DNA of 64,000 bases, from contig PHEQ01000015.1 of NCBI GenBank assembly GCA_002842985.1, positions 1 through 64,000 of the forward strand, given 5' to 3'. The position numbers were made by a program, and so were the translations under genes. The notes beneath the pieces are model-generated. The model made no database searches. It was not told where the DNA came from and worked only from the letters and a program-made list of their open reading frames with translations. This DNA is from Alphaproteobacteria bacterium HGW-Alphaproteobacteria-1 (GTDB taxonomy: Bacteria; Pseudomonadota; Alphaproteobacteria; Rhodobacterales; Rhodobacteraceae). Of this stretch, positions 17,242 through 25,429 are shown in pieces; positions within the stretch are counted from its first letter, which is position 1; every line of letters begins with the position of its first letter.

Positions 17242-18048
17242 TCAGTCTTCATAGGCATGGCCCGCGCGCAGCCCCTCGCGCACCCGGTGCGCCACCTCCA
17301 GGAATTCCGGCGTGTCGCGAATGTCGAGTGGGCGCTCGCGCGGCAGGGGGCTGTCGATCACATCGGTGATCCGCCCCGGTCGTGGCGACATCACAACGAT
17401 GCGGGTGGACAGATAGACCGCCTCGGGGATGGAATGGGTGACAAAGCCGATGGTCTTGTCGGTGCGCGCCCAGAGGTGCAGAAGCTGCTCGTTGAGATGG
17501 TCGCGCACGATCTCGTCAAGCGCACCGAAGGGTTCGTCCATCAGGAGGATGTCGGCATCGAAGGCGAGCGCGCGGGCGATCGAGGCGCGTTGTTGCATCC
17601 CGCCCGAAAGCTGCCAGGGGAATTTCTTCTCGAACCCCGCCAGATCGACGAGCGCCAGCACACGCGCCACCCGCTCCTCGATCTCGGCGCGCGAAAACCC
17701 CATGATTTCGAGCGGCAGCGAGACATTGCGCCCGATCGTGCGCCACGGATAAAGCCCCGCCGCCTGAAACACATAACCGTAGGCACGCGCGCGCCGCGCC
17801 GCATCGGGCGTCATGCCGTTCACCGTCAGGCTGCCGCCCGTCGGTCGCTCCAGCGCAGCGATGCAGCGCAGGAAGGTGGTCTTGCCGCAGCCCGATGGCC
17901 CGATGAAGCTGACGAAATCGCCCTTGCGGATATCAAGGCTCACGCCCTTGAGCGCGTGCACCGGGCCGTCACCGGTCTGAAATGTCAGGCTCAGGTCCGA
18001 AGCCGAAATGACGCTCGCCGCGTTTTGATTTGCCTCTGGGGCTGTCAT
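17242..18048 (-). CDS. ABC transporter ATP-binding protein
   Basis: A 268-residue ATPase of the SsuB/TauB/ThiZ type. It has Walker A GPSGCGKTT, a Q-loop in YVFQAAGLYPW, signature LSGGMQQR, Walker B ILLMDEPFGALD and the switch His in FVTHSIPEA. It drives the two permeases downstream; a 243-bp gap containing the GAGTATTT repeat separates it from them. I chose ATG 18048 because the ATPase fold starts about 14 residues later; the frame stays open to 18258 but that would overlap the divergent cupin gene. The shared upstream region is only 50 bp. Confidence 0.93.
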   Translation of the reverse strand: MTAPEANQNAASVISASDLSLTFQTGDGPVHALKGVSLDIRKGDFVSFIGPSGCGKTTFLRCIAALERPTGGSLTVNGMTPDAARRARAYGYVFQAAGLYPWRTIGRNVSLPLEIMGFSRAEIEERVARVLALVDLAGFEKKFPWQLSGGMQQRASIARALAFDADILLMDEPFGALDEIVRDHLNEQLLHLWARTDKTIGFVTHSIPEAVYLSTRIVVMSPRPGRITDVIDSPLPRERPLDIRDTPEFLEVAHRVREGLRAGHAYED

Positions 18049-18098
18049 CGTGGTCAGATCCTCTGGCACTGTGGCCTGCGCTCGAGGAGGGCGCCGCG

Positions 18099-18512
18099 AT
18101 GACCGACAAGACCGCGAGGATCTGCCGAAAGCTGCGCCCCGGCGCGACCTATGGCGGCAAGCAGGGGTTCGACTATTGCGAAGGGATCGCACGGGAAACC
18201 ACCGGCTCGCAAGGGATCTGCATGCACCTGCTGAACATTCCGCCCGGCGCCCGGGCAAAGGCGCACAAGCACGCCACGCACGAGACGGCGATCTACGTGC
18301 TCGCGGGAACCACGGTGATGTATTGGGGAGAGCGCCTCGAGCACCGGATGGACGCGAGCGCGGGGGACATGGTCTATATCCCCGCGGACATGCCGCACCT
18401 GCCGGTCAATCCCGGCCCCGGCACGGCGCGGGCGATCATCGCGCGCACCGATCCGCACGAGCAGGAAAGCGTCGTGCTGCTCCCGGATCTCGAGGCCCTG
18501 GTGCCGGGCTGA
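18099..18512 (+). CDS. Cupin-domain protein
   Basis: A 137-residue single-cupin protein. Motif 1 is around HKHATHETAIYVLAGT (metal-type His residues) and motif 2 is GDMVYIPADMPHLPVNPG. The N-terminal part contains GGKQGFDYCEGIARET. Function is unknown; it could be a small isomerase, a dioxygenase-like enzyme or a ligand sensor. It is head to head with the ABC ATPase, 50 bp apart, and convergent with the dihydropyrimidinase gene. A link to pyrimidine catabolism is therefore plausible but unproven. GAGGAGG precedes the ATG at 18099. Confidence 0.88.
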   Translation: MTDKTARICRKLRPGATYGGKQGFDYCEGIARETTGSQGICMHLLNIPPGARAKAHKHATHETAIYVLAGTTVMYWGERLEHRMDASAGDMVYIPADMPHLPVNPGPGTARAIIARTDPHEQESVVLLPDLEALVPG

Positions 18513-18582
18513 GCGCCCTGCGCCGGGGGCGCGCCGGGGTCGCCTGCCGACAACGAAGGTATTGCACGGGTGCGGCACGCCC

Positions 18583-20037
18583 TCACACCCCGCTTGCCGG
18601 AATGCCGCTGCGAGCGACGGGGCGCGGCGCGGTCAGGTCCTTCCAGTGCGACAGCGCCCGGTTCACCGCGCCGTTGCCCTTTCGCGCGACGAACTGCCCG
18701 TGTCCCTCGCGGCTCTGCATCGCGCCTTCGGTCACCGCCACATGCCCGCGTGTGATCGTATAGCGCGGCAGACCCTTGACCTTGTGGCCTTCGAAGACGT
18801 TGTAATCTATGGCCGAGACCTGCGCGGCGGCGGTGATGGTCTTTTCCCGATCGGGATCCCAGACCACGATATCGGCATCCGCGCCGGGGATAAGCGCGCC
18901 CTTCTTCGGATAGCAGTTGAGGATCTTGGCCACATTGGTCGAGGTCACCGCCACGAATTCCTCCGGCGTCAGCCGACCGGTGCCCACCCCGTGCGTCCAG
19001 AGCATCGGCATCCGGTCCTCGAGCCCGCCGGTGCCGTTCGGAATCTTGGTGAAATCGCCCATGCCATGGCGCTTTTGCGCGGTTGTGAAGGCGCAATGAT
19101 CGGTCGCCACCACCGAGAGCGAGCCCGCCTGAAGCCCCGCCCAGAGGCTGGCCTGGTGCGCCTTGTCGCGGAAGGGCGGCGACATCACGCGCCGCGCGGC
19201 ATGGTCCCAGTCCGGGTGGAAATACTCGCTCTCGTCGAGCGTCAGATGCTGGATCAGCGGCTCGCCCCAGACGCGCTTGCCCTGTTGGCGCGCGCGCCGG
19301 ATCGCCTCATGCGCCTCCTCGCAGGAGACATGCACCACATAAAGCGGCACGCCCGCCATGTCCGCCACCATGATCGCGCGATTGACCGCCTCGCCTTCCA
19401 CCTGCGGTGGACGCGAGTAGGCATGGGCCTCGGGCCCGGTATTGCCCTCGGCCAGTAGCCGCGCCGACAACTCCGCCACCACATCGCCGTTCTCGGCATG
19501 CACCATGGCGATGCCGCCCAGTTCCGCCAGCCGCCGAAAGCTCGCGTAAAGCTCGTCATCATTGACCATGAGCGCGCCCTTGTAGGCCATGAAATGCTTG
19601 AACGTGGTGATGCCGCGCGTCTCGATCACGGTCTTCATCTCGTCAAAGACCTGTTCGCCCCACCATGTCACCGCCATGTGAAAGCTGTAGTCGCAATGCG
19701 CGCGGGTGGATTTGTTGTCCCACATCTGAAGCGCGTCCAGCAGGCCCTGCCCCGGCGAGGGCAGGGCGAAATCCACCACCATCGTCGTGCCACCCGATAG
19801 TGCCGCCCGCGTGCCGCTGTCGAAATCGTCGCTGGAATAGGTGCCCATGAAGGGCATTTCCAGATGCGTATGCGGGTCGATGCCGCCGGGCATGACATAG
19901 CAGCCGGTGGCGTCAAGCTCGGTGCCGCCGGTGAGGCCCTCGCCGATCTCGGCGATCCGCTCCCCCTCGATCCGCAGATCGGCCTTGTAGCTGCGGTCAT
20001 GGGTGACGATGGTGCCGTTCCTGATGATGGTGCTCAT
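18583..20037 (-). CDS. hydA: Dihydropyrimidinase (D-hydantoinase)
   Basis: Second enzyme of reductive pyrimidine breakdown: opens dihydrouracil or dihydrothymine to N-carbamoyl-beta-amino acids. The 484-residue amidohydrolase keeps the whole binuclear zinc site: His56 and His58 in DPHTHLEMPF, the carbamylated Lys153 in FMAYKGALM, His180 in MVHAENGD, His236 in VVHVSC and Asp313 in ATDHCAF. GGGAG precedes the ATG. It follows the amidohydrolase gene by 57 bp on the same strand, and together with preT-preA supplies the complete three-step pathway. Confidence 0.96.
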   Translation of the reverse strand: MSTIIRNGTIVTHDRSYKADLRIEGERIAEIGEGLTGGTELDATGCYVMPGGIDPHTHLEMPFMGTYSSDDFDSGTRAALSGGTTMVVDFALPSPGQGLLDALQMWDNKSTRAHCDYSFHMAVTWWGEQVFDEMKTVIETRGITTFKHFMAYKGALMVNDDELYASFRRLAELGGIAMVHAENGDVVAELSARLLAEGNTGPEAHAYSRPPQVEGEAVNRAIMVADMAGVPLYVVHVSCEEAHEAIRRARQQGKRVWGEPLIQHLTLDESEYFHPDWDHAARRVMSPPFRDKAHQASLWAGLQAGSLSVVATDHCAFTTAQKRHGMGDFTKIPNGTGGLEDRMPMLWTHGVGTGRLTPEEFVAVTSTNVAKILNCYPKKGALIPGADADIVVWDPDREKTITAAAQVSAIDYNVFEGHKVKGLPRYTITRGHVAVTEGAMQSREGHGQFVARKGNGAVNRALSHWKDLTAPRPVARSGIPASGV

Positions 20038-20094
20038 GCTGATCTCCCTGCGGGCGCGTATCGCCCTTCTCTTCTTGATGCGCGCCCGCGGTGG

Positions 20095-21345
20095 TTACGC
20101 CACCATCTCCGCCGTCTCCAACACCGCGTGAAACAGCACCTCCGCCCCAGCCGTGGCCCAGCGGGGGGTGATCTCCTCGGCCTCGTTATGGCTGAGACCA
20201 TCCTTGCAGGGGCACATCACCATCGTGGTCGGATACACCTTGTTGATCCAGCACGCATCGTGCCCGGCACCGGAAATCAGGTCGGTGTGCGAGTAGCCCA
20301 GACGCTCGGCGGCGCGGCGCACGCGGTCCACCAGCGCGGGATCGAAGGCCGGCGGATCGAAGAAGCCCACCAGTTCCGAGGTGAATTTCACTCCGATATC
20401 GGCGCAGAGCCCCGGTGCTGTCTCGGTGAGTTCCTCCACCATCGCCTCCAGCGTCTCGAGCATATGAGAGCGGAAATCGACCGTGAAAACAACCTTTTCG
20501 GGGATGATGTTGCGGCTGTTGGGATAGACATCGATATGGCCGATGGCCCCCACCGCATTGGGCTGATATTGCAGCGCGATCTCGTGGACAAGCTCCGTCA
20601 CCCGCGCCAGCGCGCGGCCCGCGTTGCGGCGCATGTACATCGGCGTCGAGCCGGTATGGCTGCCCTTGCCGGTCACCGTGCATTCGATCCAGCGCAAGCC
20701 CTGCCCGTGAGTGACCACGCCCACATCCTTGCCCTCGGCCTCGAGAATCGGCCCCTGTTCGATATGCAGCTCGAAAAAGGCGTGCATCTTGCGCGCGCCC
20801 ACCTTTTCGGGGCCTTTCCAGCCGATCCGCTCCAGTTCATCTCCAAAGCGCTTGCCCTGCGCATCGACGCGGTCATAGGCCCAGTCGCGCCCGAGCACGC
20901 CCGCAAAGACGCCCGAAGCCAGCATCGCGGGGGCAAAGCGCGTGCCCTCCTCGTTGGTCCAGTTGGTCACGACAATGGGGTGTTTCGTCTTGATGTCGAG
21001 ATCGTTGAGCGTGCGGATGATCTCGAGGCCCGCCAGAACGCCCAGAACCCCGTCATATTTGCCGCCCGTGGGCTGCGTATCAAGATGGCTGCCCACATAG
21101 ACCGGAAGCGCGTCCGGATCGGTGCCGGGACGGGTGGCGAACATGGTGCCCATCTCGTCCACGCCCATGCTCAGGCCCGCCGCCTCGCACCAGGACTGGA
21201 AGAGGGCGCGTCCTTCGGCATCGGCGTCGGTCAGGGTCTGGCGGTTGTTTCCGCCTGCCACGCCGGGGCCGATCTTCGCCATTTCCATGAGGCTGTCCCA
21301 AAGCCGCTCTCCATTGAGCCGAAGATTCTCGCCCGGTGCGGACAT
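20095..21345 (-). CDS. Zn-dependent N-carbamoyl-beta-alanine amidohydrolase (beta-ureidopropionase, PydC type)
   Basis: Third step of reductive pyrimidine breakdown: N-carbamoyl-beta-alanine to beta-alanine, CO2 and ammonia. The 416-residue protein belongs to the M20 hydantoinase/carbamoylase family, shown by GSHLDTQPTGGKYDG, NWTNEEGTRFAP, ELHIEQGPILE, GKGSHTGSTPM and GAGHDACW. The same family includes allantoate amidohydrolase; the pathway neighbours favour the beta-alanine role. The ATG at 21345 follows ACGGGAG. A perfect RutR-type palindrome lies 42-57 bp upstream, so this gene and hydA are probably RutR-regulated. Confidence 0.92.
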   Translation of the reverse strand: MSAPGENLRLNGERLWDSLMEMAKIGPGVAGGNNRQTLTDADAEGRALFQSWCEAAGLSMGVDEMGTMFATRPGTDPDALPVYVGSHLDTQPTGGKYDGVLGVLAGLEIIRTLNDLDIKTKHPIVVTNWTNEEGTRFAPAMLASGVFAGVLGRDWAYDRVDAQGKRFGDELERIGWKGPEKVGARKMHAFFELHIEQGPILEAEGKDVGVVTHGQGLRWIECTVTGKGSHTGSTPMYMRRNAGRALARVTELVHEIALQYQPNAVGAIGHIDVYPNSRNIIPEKVVFTVDFRSHMLETLEAMVEELTETAPGLCADIGVKFTSELVGFFDPPAFDPALVDRVRRAAERLGYSHTDLISGAGHDACWINKVYPTTMVMCPCKDGLSHNEAEEITPRWATAGAEVLFHAVLETAEMVA

Positions 21346-21386
21346 GACGCGGTTCTCCCGTTATACACGACTTGGCTTGCCGCTTT

Positions 21387-21402
21387 TTTACCATTTGGTA
21401 AA
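21387..21402. promoter_or_regulatory. RutR operator between the amidohydrolase gene and rutR
   Basis: TTTACCATTTGGTAAA is a perfect 7-2-7 palindrome. The E. coli RutR consensus is TTGACCA-N2-TGGTCAA, so it differs by one symmetric base pair. It is placed between the divergent amidohydrolase and rutR genes, which suggests control of the catabolic operon together with autoregulation. Confidence 0.85.
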
Positions 21403-21491
21403 GTCACGATTACCAATCGCCACCGCCCTGTCAAGGCGCGTGAGGAATATGTCAAACCCGGCGCAAGCCCCTGATGAAGGTTGCGGCAAGA

Positions 21492-22109
21492 ATGGACCAG
21501 CCCCGCCAGAAAAGCCCCAGCCGTATTCAGCGACAGAACCGCAAGCGCATCCTCGACGCGGCGCTCGACACGTTCTCGCAGCACGGCTATCGCGGCGCGA
21601 CACTGGACCAGATCGCCGAGGCCGCAGGCCTCTCGAAGCCCAATATCCTCTACTATTTCACCGGCAAGGAGGATATTCATGTGACCCTTCTCAACCGGCT
21701 GATGCTGACATGGCTGGAGCCCTTGGAACGGATGGAGGCGGATGGCGAACCGCTTGAGGAGCTTCTGGACTACATTCGCCGCAAATTGAAAATGAGCCGC
21801 GATTTCCCACGCGAAAGCCGCCTCTTTGCCAATGAAATCCTGCAAGGCGCGCCGCGCATGGCACCGCATCTCGAAACCGGCTTGAAACCGCTTTTCGATC
21901 GCAAATGCCAATTGATCGCCGGTTGGGTGAGCGCCGGGCGGATCGCGCCGGTCGATCCGGGCCACCTGATCGTGTCGATCTGGGCCACGACCCAGCATTA
22001 CGCCGATTTCGAGGCGCAACTGGCGGTGCTGATGCCCGACCGGGATGCGCAGTGGCAAAGCGCGCAGGCGCATCTGGAGGCGATGTTCCGAAAACTGCTC
22101 ACGCCTTAA
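21492..22109 (+). CDS. rutR: TetR-family pyrimidine-responsive regulator RutR
   Basis: A 205-residue TetR-type repressor closely matching E. coli RutR. The HTH ILDAALDTFSQHGYRGATLD-QIAEAAGLSKPNILYYF parallels ILSAALDTFSQFGFHGT, and the ligand domain retains IAGWVSAGRIAPVDPGHLI and IWATTQHYADF almost residue for residue. RutR releases DNA when uracil or thymine binds. Here it is divergent from pyrimidine catabolic genes and flanked by matching operators. Two starts are possible; ATG 21492 gives the E. coli-like N-terminus, and ATG 21474 adds six residues. Confidence 0.93.
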   Translation: MDQPRQKSPSRIQRQNRKRILDAALDTFSQHGYRGATLDQIAEAAGLSKPNILYYFTGKEDIHVTLLNRLMLTWLEPLERMEADGEPLEELLDYIRRKLKMSRDFPRESRLFANEILQGAPRMAPHLETGLKPLFDRKCQLIAGWVSAGRIAPVDPGHLIVSIWATTQHYADFEAQLAVLMPDRDAQWQSAQAHLEAMFRKLLTP

Positions 22110-22144
22110 CCGGCACTTAACCTTGTCTGGGCAATACTTGGGGC

Positions 22145-22381
22145 ATGAGAGATTTCGACCCTGCCCCGCGCCCCGTCAACCCCGCCTGGTGCGCCCGACT
22201 TTTCGGGGCACGGGCCGCGCAAACCGGCGGGGTCGTGCGCCGCAAGAAGCGCGATGTGCATCGCGAGATCGGATATCAGGCCTTTGTCGCCGAAGTGCGC
22301 GCGCGCGGATTTCACCTGATCGAGTGCGGCGACCAGTATCTCGTTATCTGCCACGACGGTCATCTGCGCGTGATCTGCTGA
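22145..22381 (+). CDS. Small conserved-looking protein, unknown function
   Basis: A 78-residue basic protein: RLFGARAAQTGGVVRRKKRD, then EIGYQAFVAEVRARGFHLIE and a C-terminal beta strand with two cysteines (QYLVICHDGHLRVIC). I recall similar 70-80 residue proteins in other Rhodobacteraceae, sometimes misnamed phosphoribosylanthranilate isomerase, but know no function. It lies 35 bp after rutR on the same strand and may be cotranscribed. GC codon usage is like its neighbours. Confidence 0.72.
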   Translation: MRDFDPAPRPVNPAWCARLFGARAAQTGGVVRRKKRDVHREIGYQAFVAEVRARGFHLIECGDQYLVICHDGHLRVIC

Positions 22382-22387
22382 GGTGCG

Positions 22388-22449
22388 GGCGAGAAAATTC
22401 GCACGAATTTTCTCGCCATCCGAAGATTTTTCGAATGAAAAATCTTCGG
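22388..22449. terminator. Double-hairpin element between convergent genes
   Basis: First stem: GGCGAGAAAATTCG (22388-22401) with its exact complement at 22404-22417. Second stem: CCGAAGATTTTT (22420-22431) with its exact complement at 22438-22449. It sits between the small gene (+) and preA (-). The layout mirrors the element at 12998-13042. Probably a bidirectional terminator. Confidence 0.75.
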
Positions 22450-22452
22450 CTC

Positions 22453-23757
22453 TCACTCTGCCGCGCAGGTGCCAGGATTGTTGGGGTGCGTCGTCCAGTC
22501 CGCGTGCTGTCCCTTCACCCCGCGCCCGGTGCGCGGATCGACGCTGCCCGGCGCCATCTCGACCATGGTGATGCAGCCCTCGACCGGACAGACATTGACG
22601 CAAAGGTTGCAGGCCACGCATTCTTCGTCCTTCACGGAAAAGACCCGTTCCGGCGACATGGCGATGGCCTGATGGCTTGTGTCCTCGCAAGCCGCAAAGC
22701 AGCGTCCGCACTTGATGCACGACGCCTCATCGATCCGCGCCTTGGTCACGTAGTTGAGGTTGAGGTTCTGCCAGTCGCTGAGGTTCGGCACCGCGCGCCC
22801 GACAAGCGCCTCCACCGAAGCCAGCCCCTTTTCGTCAAGATATTGCGACAGGCCGGAAATCATCTCGTGCACCACCTTGAAGCCGTAAGTCATCGCCGCG
22901 GTGCAAACCTGCACGTTGCCCGCACCGAGCGCGATGAACTCGGCCGCGTCGCGCCAGGTCGTCACGCCACCGATGCCGGAGATCGGCAATCCGGCAAGCG
23001 ACGGGGTGCGCGCGATCTCGGCCACCATGTTGAGCGCGATGGGCTTCACCGCCGGGCCGCAATAGCCGCCATGCGCGCCCTTGCCGTCGATGGTGGGTTC
23101 GGGCGCGAAGAGATCGAGATCGACCGCCGTGATCGAGTTGATCGTGTTGATCAGGCTGACCGCGTCCGCGCCGCCATCCCTGGCCGCCTGCGCGGGCTTG
23201 CGGATATCGGTGATGTTGGGCGTCAGCTTGACGATCACCGGCAGGTCGGAATGGGTCTTGCACCATTCGGTGACCTGCTGCACGTAGTCGGGAACCTGTC
23301 CCACCGCGCTGCCCATGCCGCGCTCGCTCATCCCGTGGGGGCAGCCGAAGTTGAGTTCAACCCCGTCGCAGCCGGTATCCTCGACACGGGCCAGGATGTC
23401 CTTCCAGGCGCCCTCGTTCATCGGCACCATCAGGCTCACCACCAGCGCGCGGTCGGGCCAGTCGCGCTTGACGCGGGTGATCTCCTCAAGGTTGACGGCC
23501 AGCGGGCGATCGGTGATCAACTCGATATTGTTCATGCCCAGAAGCCGACGGTCCGCCCCCCAGACCGCGCCATAGCGGGGTCCGTTGACATTGACGATGG
23601 GCGGGCCATCCTCGCCCAGGGTTTTCCACACCACGCCGCCCCAACCCGCCTCGAAGGCGCGACGCACGTTGTATTCCTTGTCCGTGGGCGGCGCTGAGGC
23701 CAGCCAGAACGGGTTGGGAGAGGTGATCCCGATGAAAGTCGTGGTCAGGTCGGCCAT
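22453..23757 (-). CDS. preA: NAD-dependent dihydropyrimidine dehydrogenase, catalytic subunit
   Basis: Reduces uracil and thymine to the dihydropyrimidines. The 434-residue protein has a FMN TIM barrel with the active-site loop NFGCPHGMSERGMG (catalytic Cys139), equivalent to Cys671 of mammalian DPD. FMN and substrate residues include KLTPNITD, LINTINS and SGIGGVTTW. The C-terminal ferredoxin-like tail has two 4Fe-4S motifs, CIKCGRCFAAC and CVACNLCVNVCP. It lies 3 bp after preT, so the two subunits are translated together. Confidence 0.96.
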   Translation of the reverse strand: MADLTTTFIGITSPNPFWLASAPPTDKEYNVRRAFEAGWGGVVWKTLGEDGPPIVNVNGPRYGAVWGADRRLLGMNNIELITDRPLAVNLEEITRVKRDWPDRALVVSLMVPMNEGAWKDILARVEDTGCDGVELNFGCPHGMSERGMGSAVGQVPDYVQQVTEWCKTHSDLPVIVKLTPNITDIRKPAQAARDGGADAVSLINTINSITAVDLDLFAPEPTIDGKGAHGGYCGPAVKPIALNMVAEIARTPSLAGLPISGIGGVTTWRDAAEFIALGAGNVQVCTAAMTYGFKVVHEMISGLSQYLDEKGLASVEALVGRAVPNLSDWQNLNLNYVTKARIDEASCIKCGRCFAACEDTSHQAIAMSPERVFSVKDEECVACNLCVNVCPVEGCITMVEMAPGSVDPRTGRGVKGQHADWTTHPNNPGTCAAE

Positions 23758-23760
23758 GGC

Positions 23761-25089
23761 TCAGCCCTCCGCCATCAGCGTTGCATGGATATCCTCGGCG
23801 GCATCGCGCCCCTCGGCCACTGCCGTCACCGTGAGGTCGTCGCCGCCCGTGGCACAATCCCCCCCGGCCCAGACGCGCGGCAGGCTGGTGCGCCCGGCCC
23901 CGGTCACGCGGATCTTGCCGCCCTCCCGCTCGGGCAGGTCCGCGCCCACAAGCGTCTGGCCGATGGCGCGCAGCACCTGATCGGCGGCAAGGCGGAACCG
24001 CTCGCCCGTGGGCCGCAGATCGTCATCGGTATACTCGATCTCGATCTCGCGAACGGCGCCGTTGCCATGCACCGCCACCGGGCTGGCATTGGTGATGATC
24101 CGCACGCCCTTCGAGGTCGCAAGATCCTGCTCAAAGCGGCTTGCGTTCATCCGCGCGCGGCTCCGGCGATAGACCAGCGTCACGTTGAGCGCACCCAGAA
24201 GTTTTGCCTGCACCGCCGCGTCGATGGCCGTCATGCCGCCGCCGATCACCACCACGTCGCGCCCCACCGGCAGCGCACCAAGATCGCCCGCCTGCCGCAA
24301 CTCCGCGATGAAGCCGGTCGCGTCCTCCACGCCCTCCTTGTCGTCCCCCGGCGCGCCAAACGCATTGACCCCGCCAAGACCGATGCCGAGGAAGACCGCG
24401 TCATACGCGGCGCGCAGCGCCTCAAGCGTCATCTCGCCGCCGAGCGCTGTGCCTGCGCGCAGCGTGATCCCGCCGATTTCCAGCAACCACGCCACCTCCG
24501 CCTGGGCAAACCCATCGGGCGTCTTGTAGGCGGCGATGCCGAATTCGTTCAGCCCGCCGGGCTTGGGCCGGGCGTCGAAGATCACCACCTCATGCCCCTT
24601 CATCGCCAGTCGGTGCGCACAGGCAAGCCCCGCAGGACCCGCCCCCACCACCGCCACGCGCTGCCCGGTGGGGGCGGCGCGGGCGAAGGGATGCGTGCCC
24701 GAAGCCATCAGCGTATCGGTGGCGAAGCGCTGTAATTGCCCGATCCTGACCGGCTTGCCCTCGGCCGCCTCGCGCACGCAGGCCTCTTCGCAGAGCGTTT
24801 CGGTCGGGCAGACGCGCGCGCACATGCCGCCAAGAATGTTCTGCGTCAGGATCGTTTCCGCCGCCGCCTGCGCCGTGCCGGTGGCGATCTGCCGGATGAA
24901 CAGCGGGATGTCGATGCTGGTGGGACAGGCCGTGATGCAGGGCGCATCGTGGCAGAAATAGCAGCGATCCGCCTCCACCCGCGCCTCATGCGCATCGAGC
25001 GGCGGATGCAGGTCCGAGAAATTCCGCGCATAGTCCTCTGGCGTCAACCGCCCCGCGACAATGCCGGGCGTAAGCGCATTCGCAGCCAT
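23761..25089 (-). CDS. preT: Dihydropyrimidine dehydrogenase, NAD(P)H/FAD subunit
   Basis: Electron-input partner of PreA, equivalent to the N-terminal half of mammalian DPD and related to the glutamate synthase small subunit. The 442-residue protein has N-terminal iron-sulfur cysteines (CYFCHDAPCITACP, CARVCPTETLCEEAC), the FAD motif VVGAGPAGLACAH, the NAD(P)H motif VIGGGMTAIDAA, and WAGGDCATGGD near the end. AGGAGAGG precedes the ATG. A RutR-like palindrome lies 69-84 bp upstream, indicating the operon belongs to the RutR regulon. Confidence 0.95.
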   Translation of the reverse strand: MAANALTPGIVAGRLTPEDYARNFSDLHPPLDAHEARVEADRCYFCHDAPCITACPTSIDIPLFIRQIATGTAQAAAETILTQNILGGMCARVCPTETLCEEACVREAAEGKPVRIGQLQRFATDTLMASGTHPFARAAPTGQRVAVVGAGPAGLACAHRLAMKGHEVVIFDARPKPGGLNEFGIAAYKTPDGFAQAEVAWLLEIGGITLRAGTALGGEMTLEALRAAYDAVFLGIGLGGVNAFGAPGDDKEGVEDATGFIAELRQAGDLGALPVGRDVVVIGGGMTAIDAAVQAKLLGALNVTLVYRRSRARMNASRFEQDLATSKGVRIITNASPVAVHGNGAVREIEIEYTDDDLRPTGERFRLAADQVLRAIGQTLVGADLPEREGGKIRVTGAGRTSLPRVWAGGDCATGGDDLTVTAVAEGRDAAEDIHATLMAEG

Positions 25090-25157
25090 GTCATCCTCTC
25101 CTGTTGGTGCCGTTTCGGTGCCGACCGGTCAGGATGCAGTATTTCACGAATCATTTT

Positions 25158-25173
25158 TTTATCAATCGGTAAA
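25158..25173. promoter_or_regulatory. RutR-like operator upstream of preT
   Basis: TTTATCAATCGGTAAA matches the perfect site at 21387-21402 in 5 of 7 symmetric pairs. It lies 69-84 bp upstream of the preT start. The two-site arrangement supports joint control of both catabolic operons by RutR. Confidence 0.7.
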
Positions 25174-25290
25174 ATTTCATGACGTCTCCCTGACGCCTTG
25201 CCCGCGCCGTCCCTTCATATCCATGTCCTGCGGCCTTCCAACGCAGGCCCGGCTCCCTTGCCCCGGTCGGCGTCGTCCGCAAGATGACAA

Positions 25291-25314
25291 TCGGGCGGGG
25301 ATTACCCCGCCCGA
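25291..25314 (-). terminator. Terminator hairpin downstream of nrdJ
   Basis: TCGGGCGGGG-ATTA-CCCCGCCCGA, a perfect 10-bp stem with a 4-base loop, 116 bp past the nrdJ stop; TTGTCATCTT follows on the minus strand. The 340-bp gap from 25090 to 25429 holds this hairpin and the RutR site, and I see no gene in it. Confidence 0.7.
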
Positions 25315-25429
25315 CGGCATTTCAATCATGGTCTGTTGGCCCAGGGGGCGGGAGCGCAGGCAACCCGTTTTCCGCCGGTTTCGGCCGGCGCCCGACCTTT
25401 GGCATGAAGGCGCCCGCCTACGATCCCGA

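Noticed and set aside
20050-20089. Inverted repeat GCGGGCGCG...CGCGCCCGC between the amidohydrolase and hydA genes
   Set aside because: The 22-base loop and pure GC arms are common by chance here, and both flanking genes are expected to be cotranscribed. Not enough to call a terminator.
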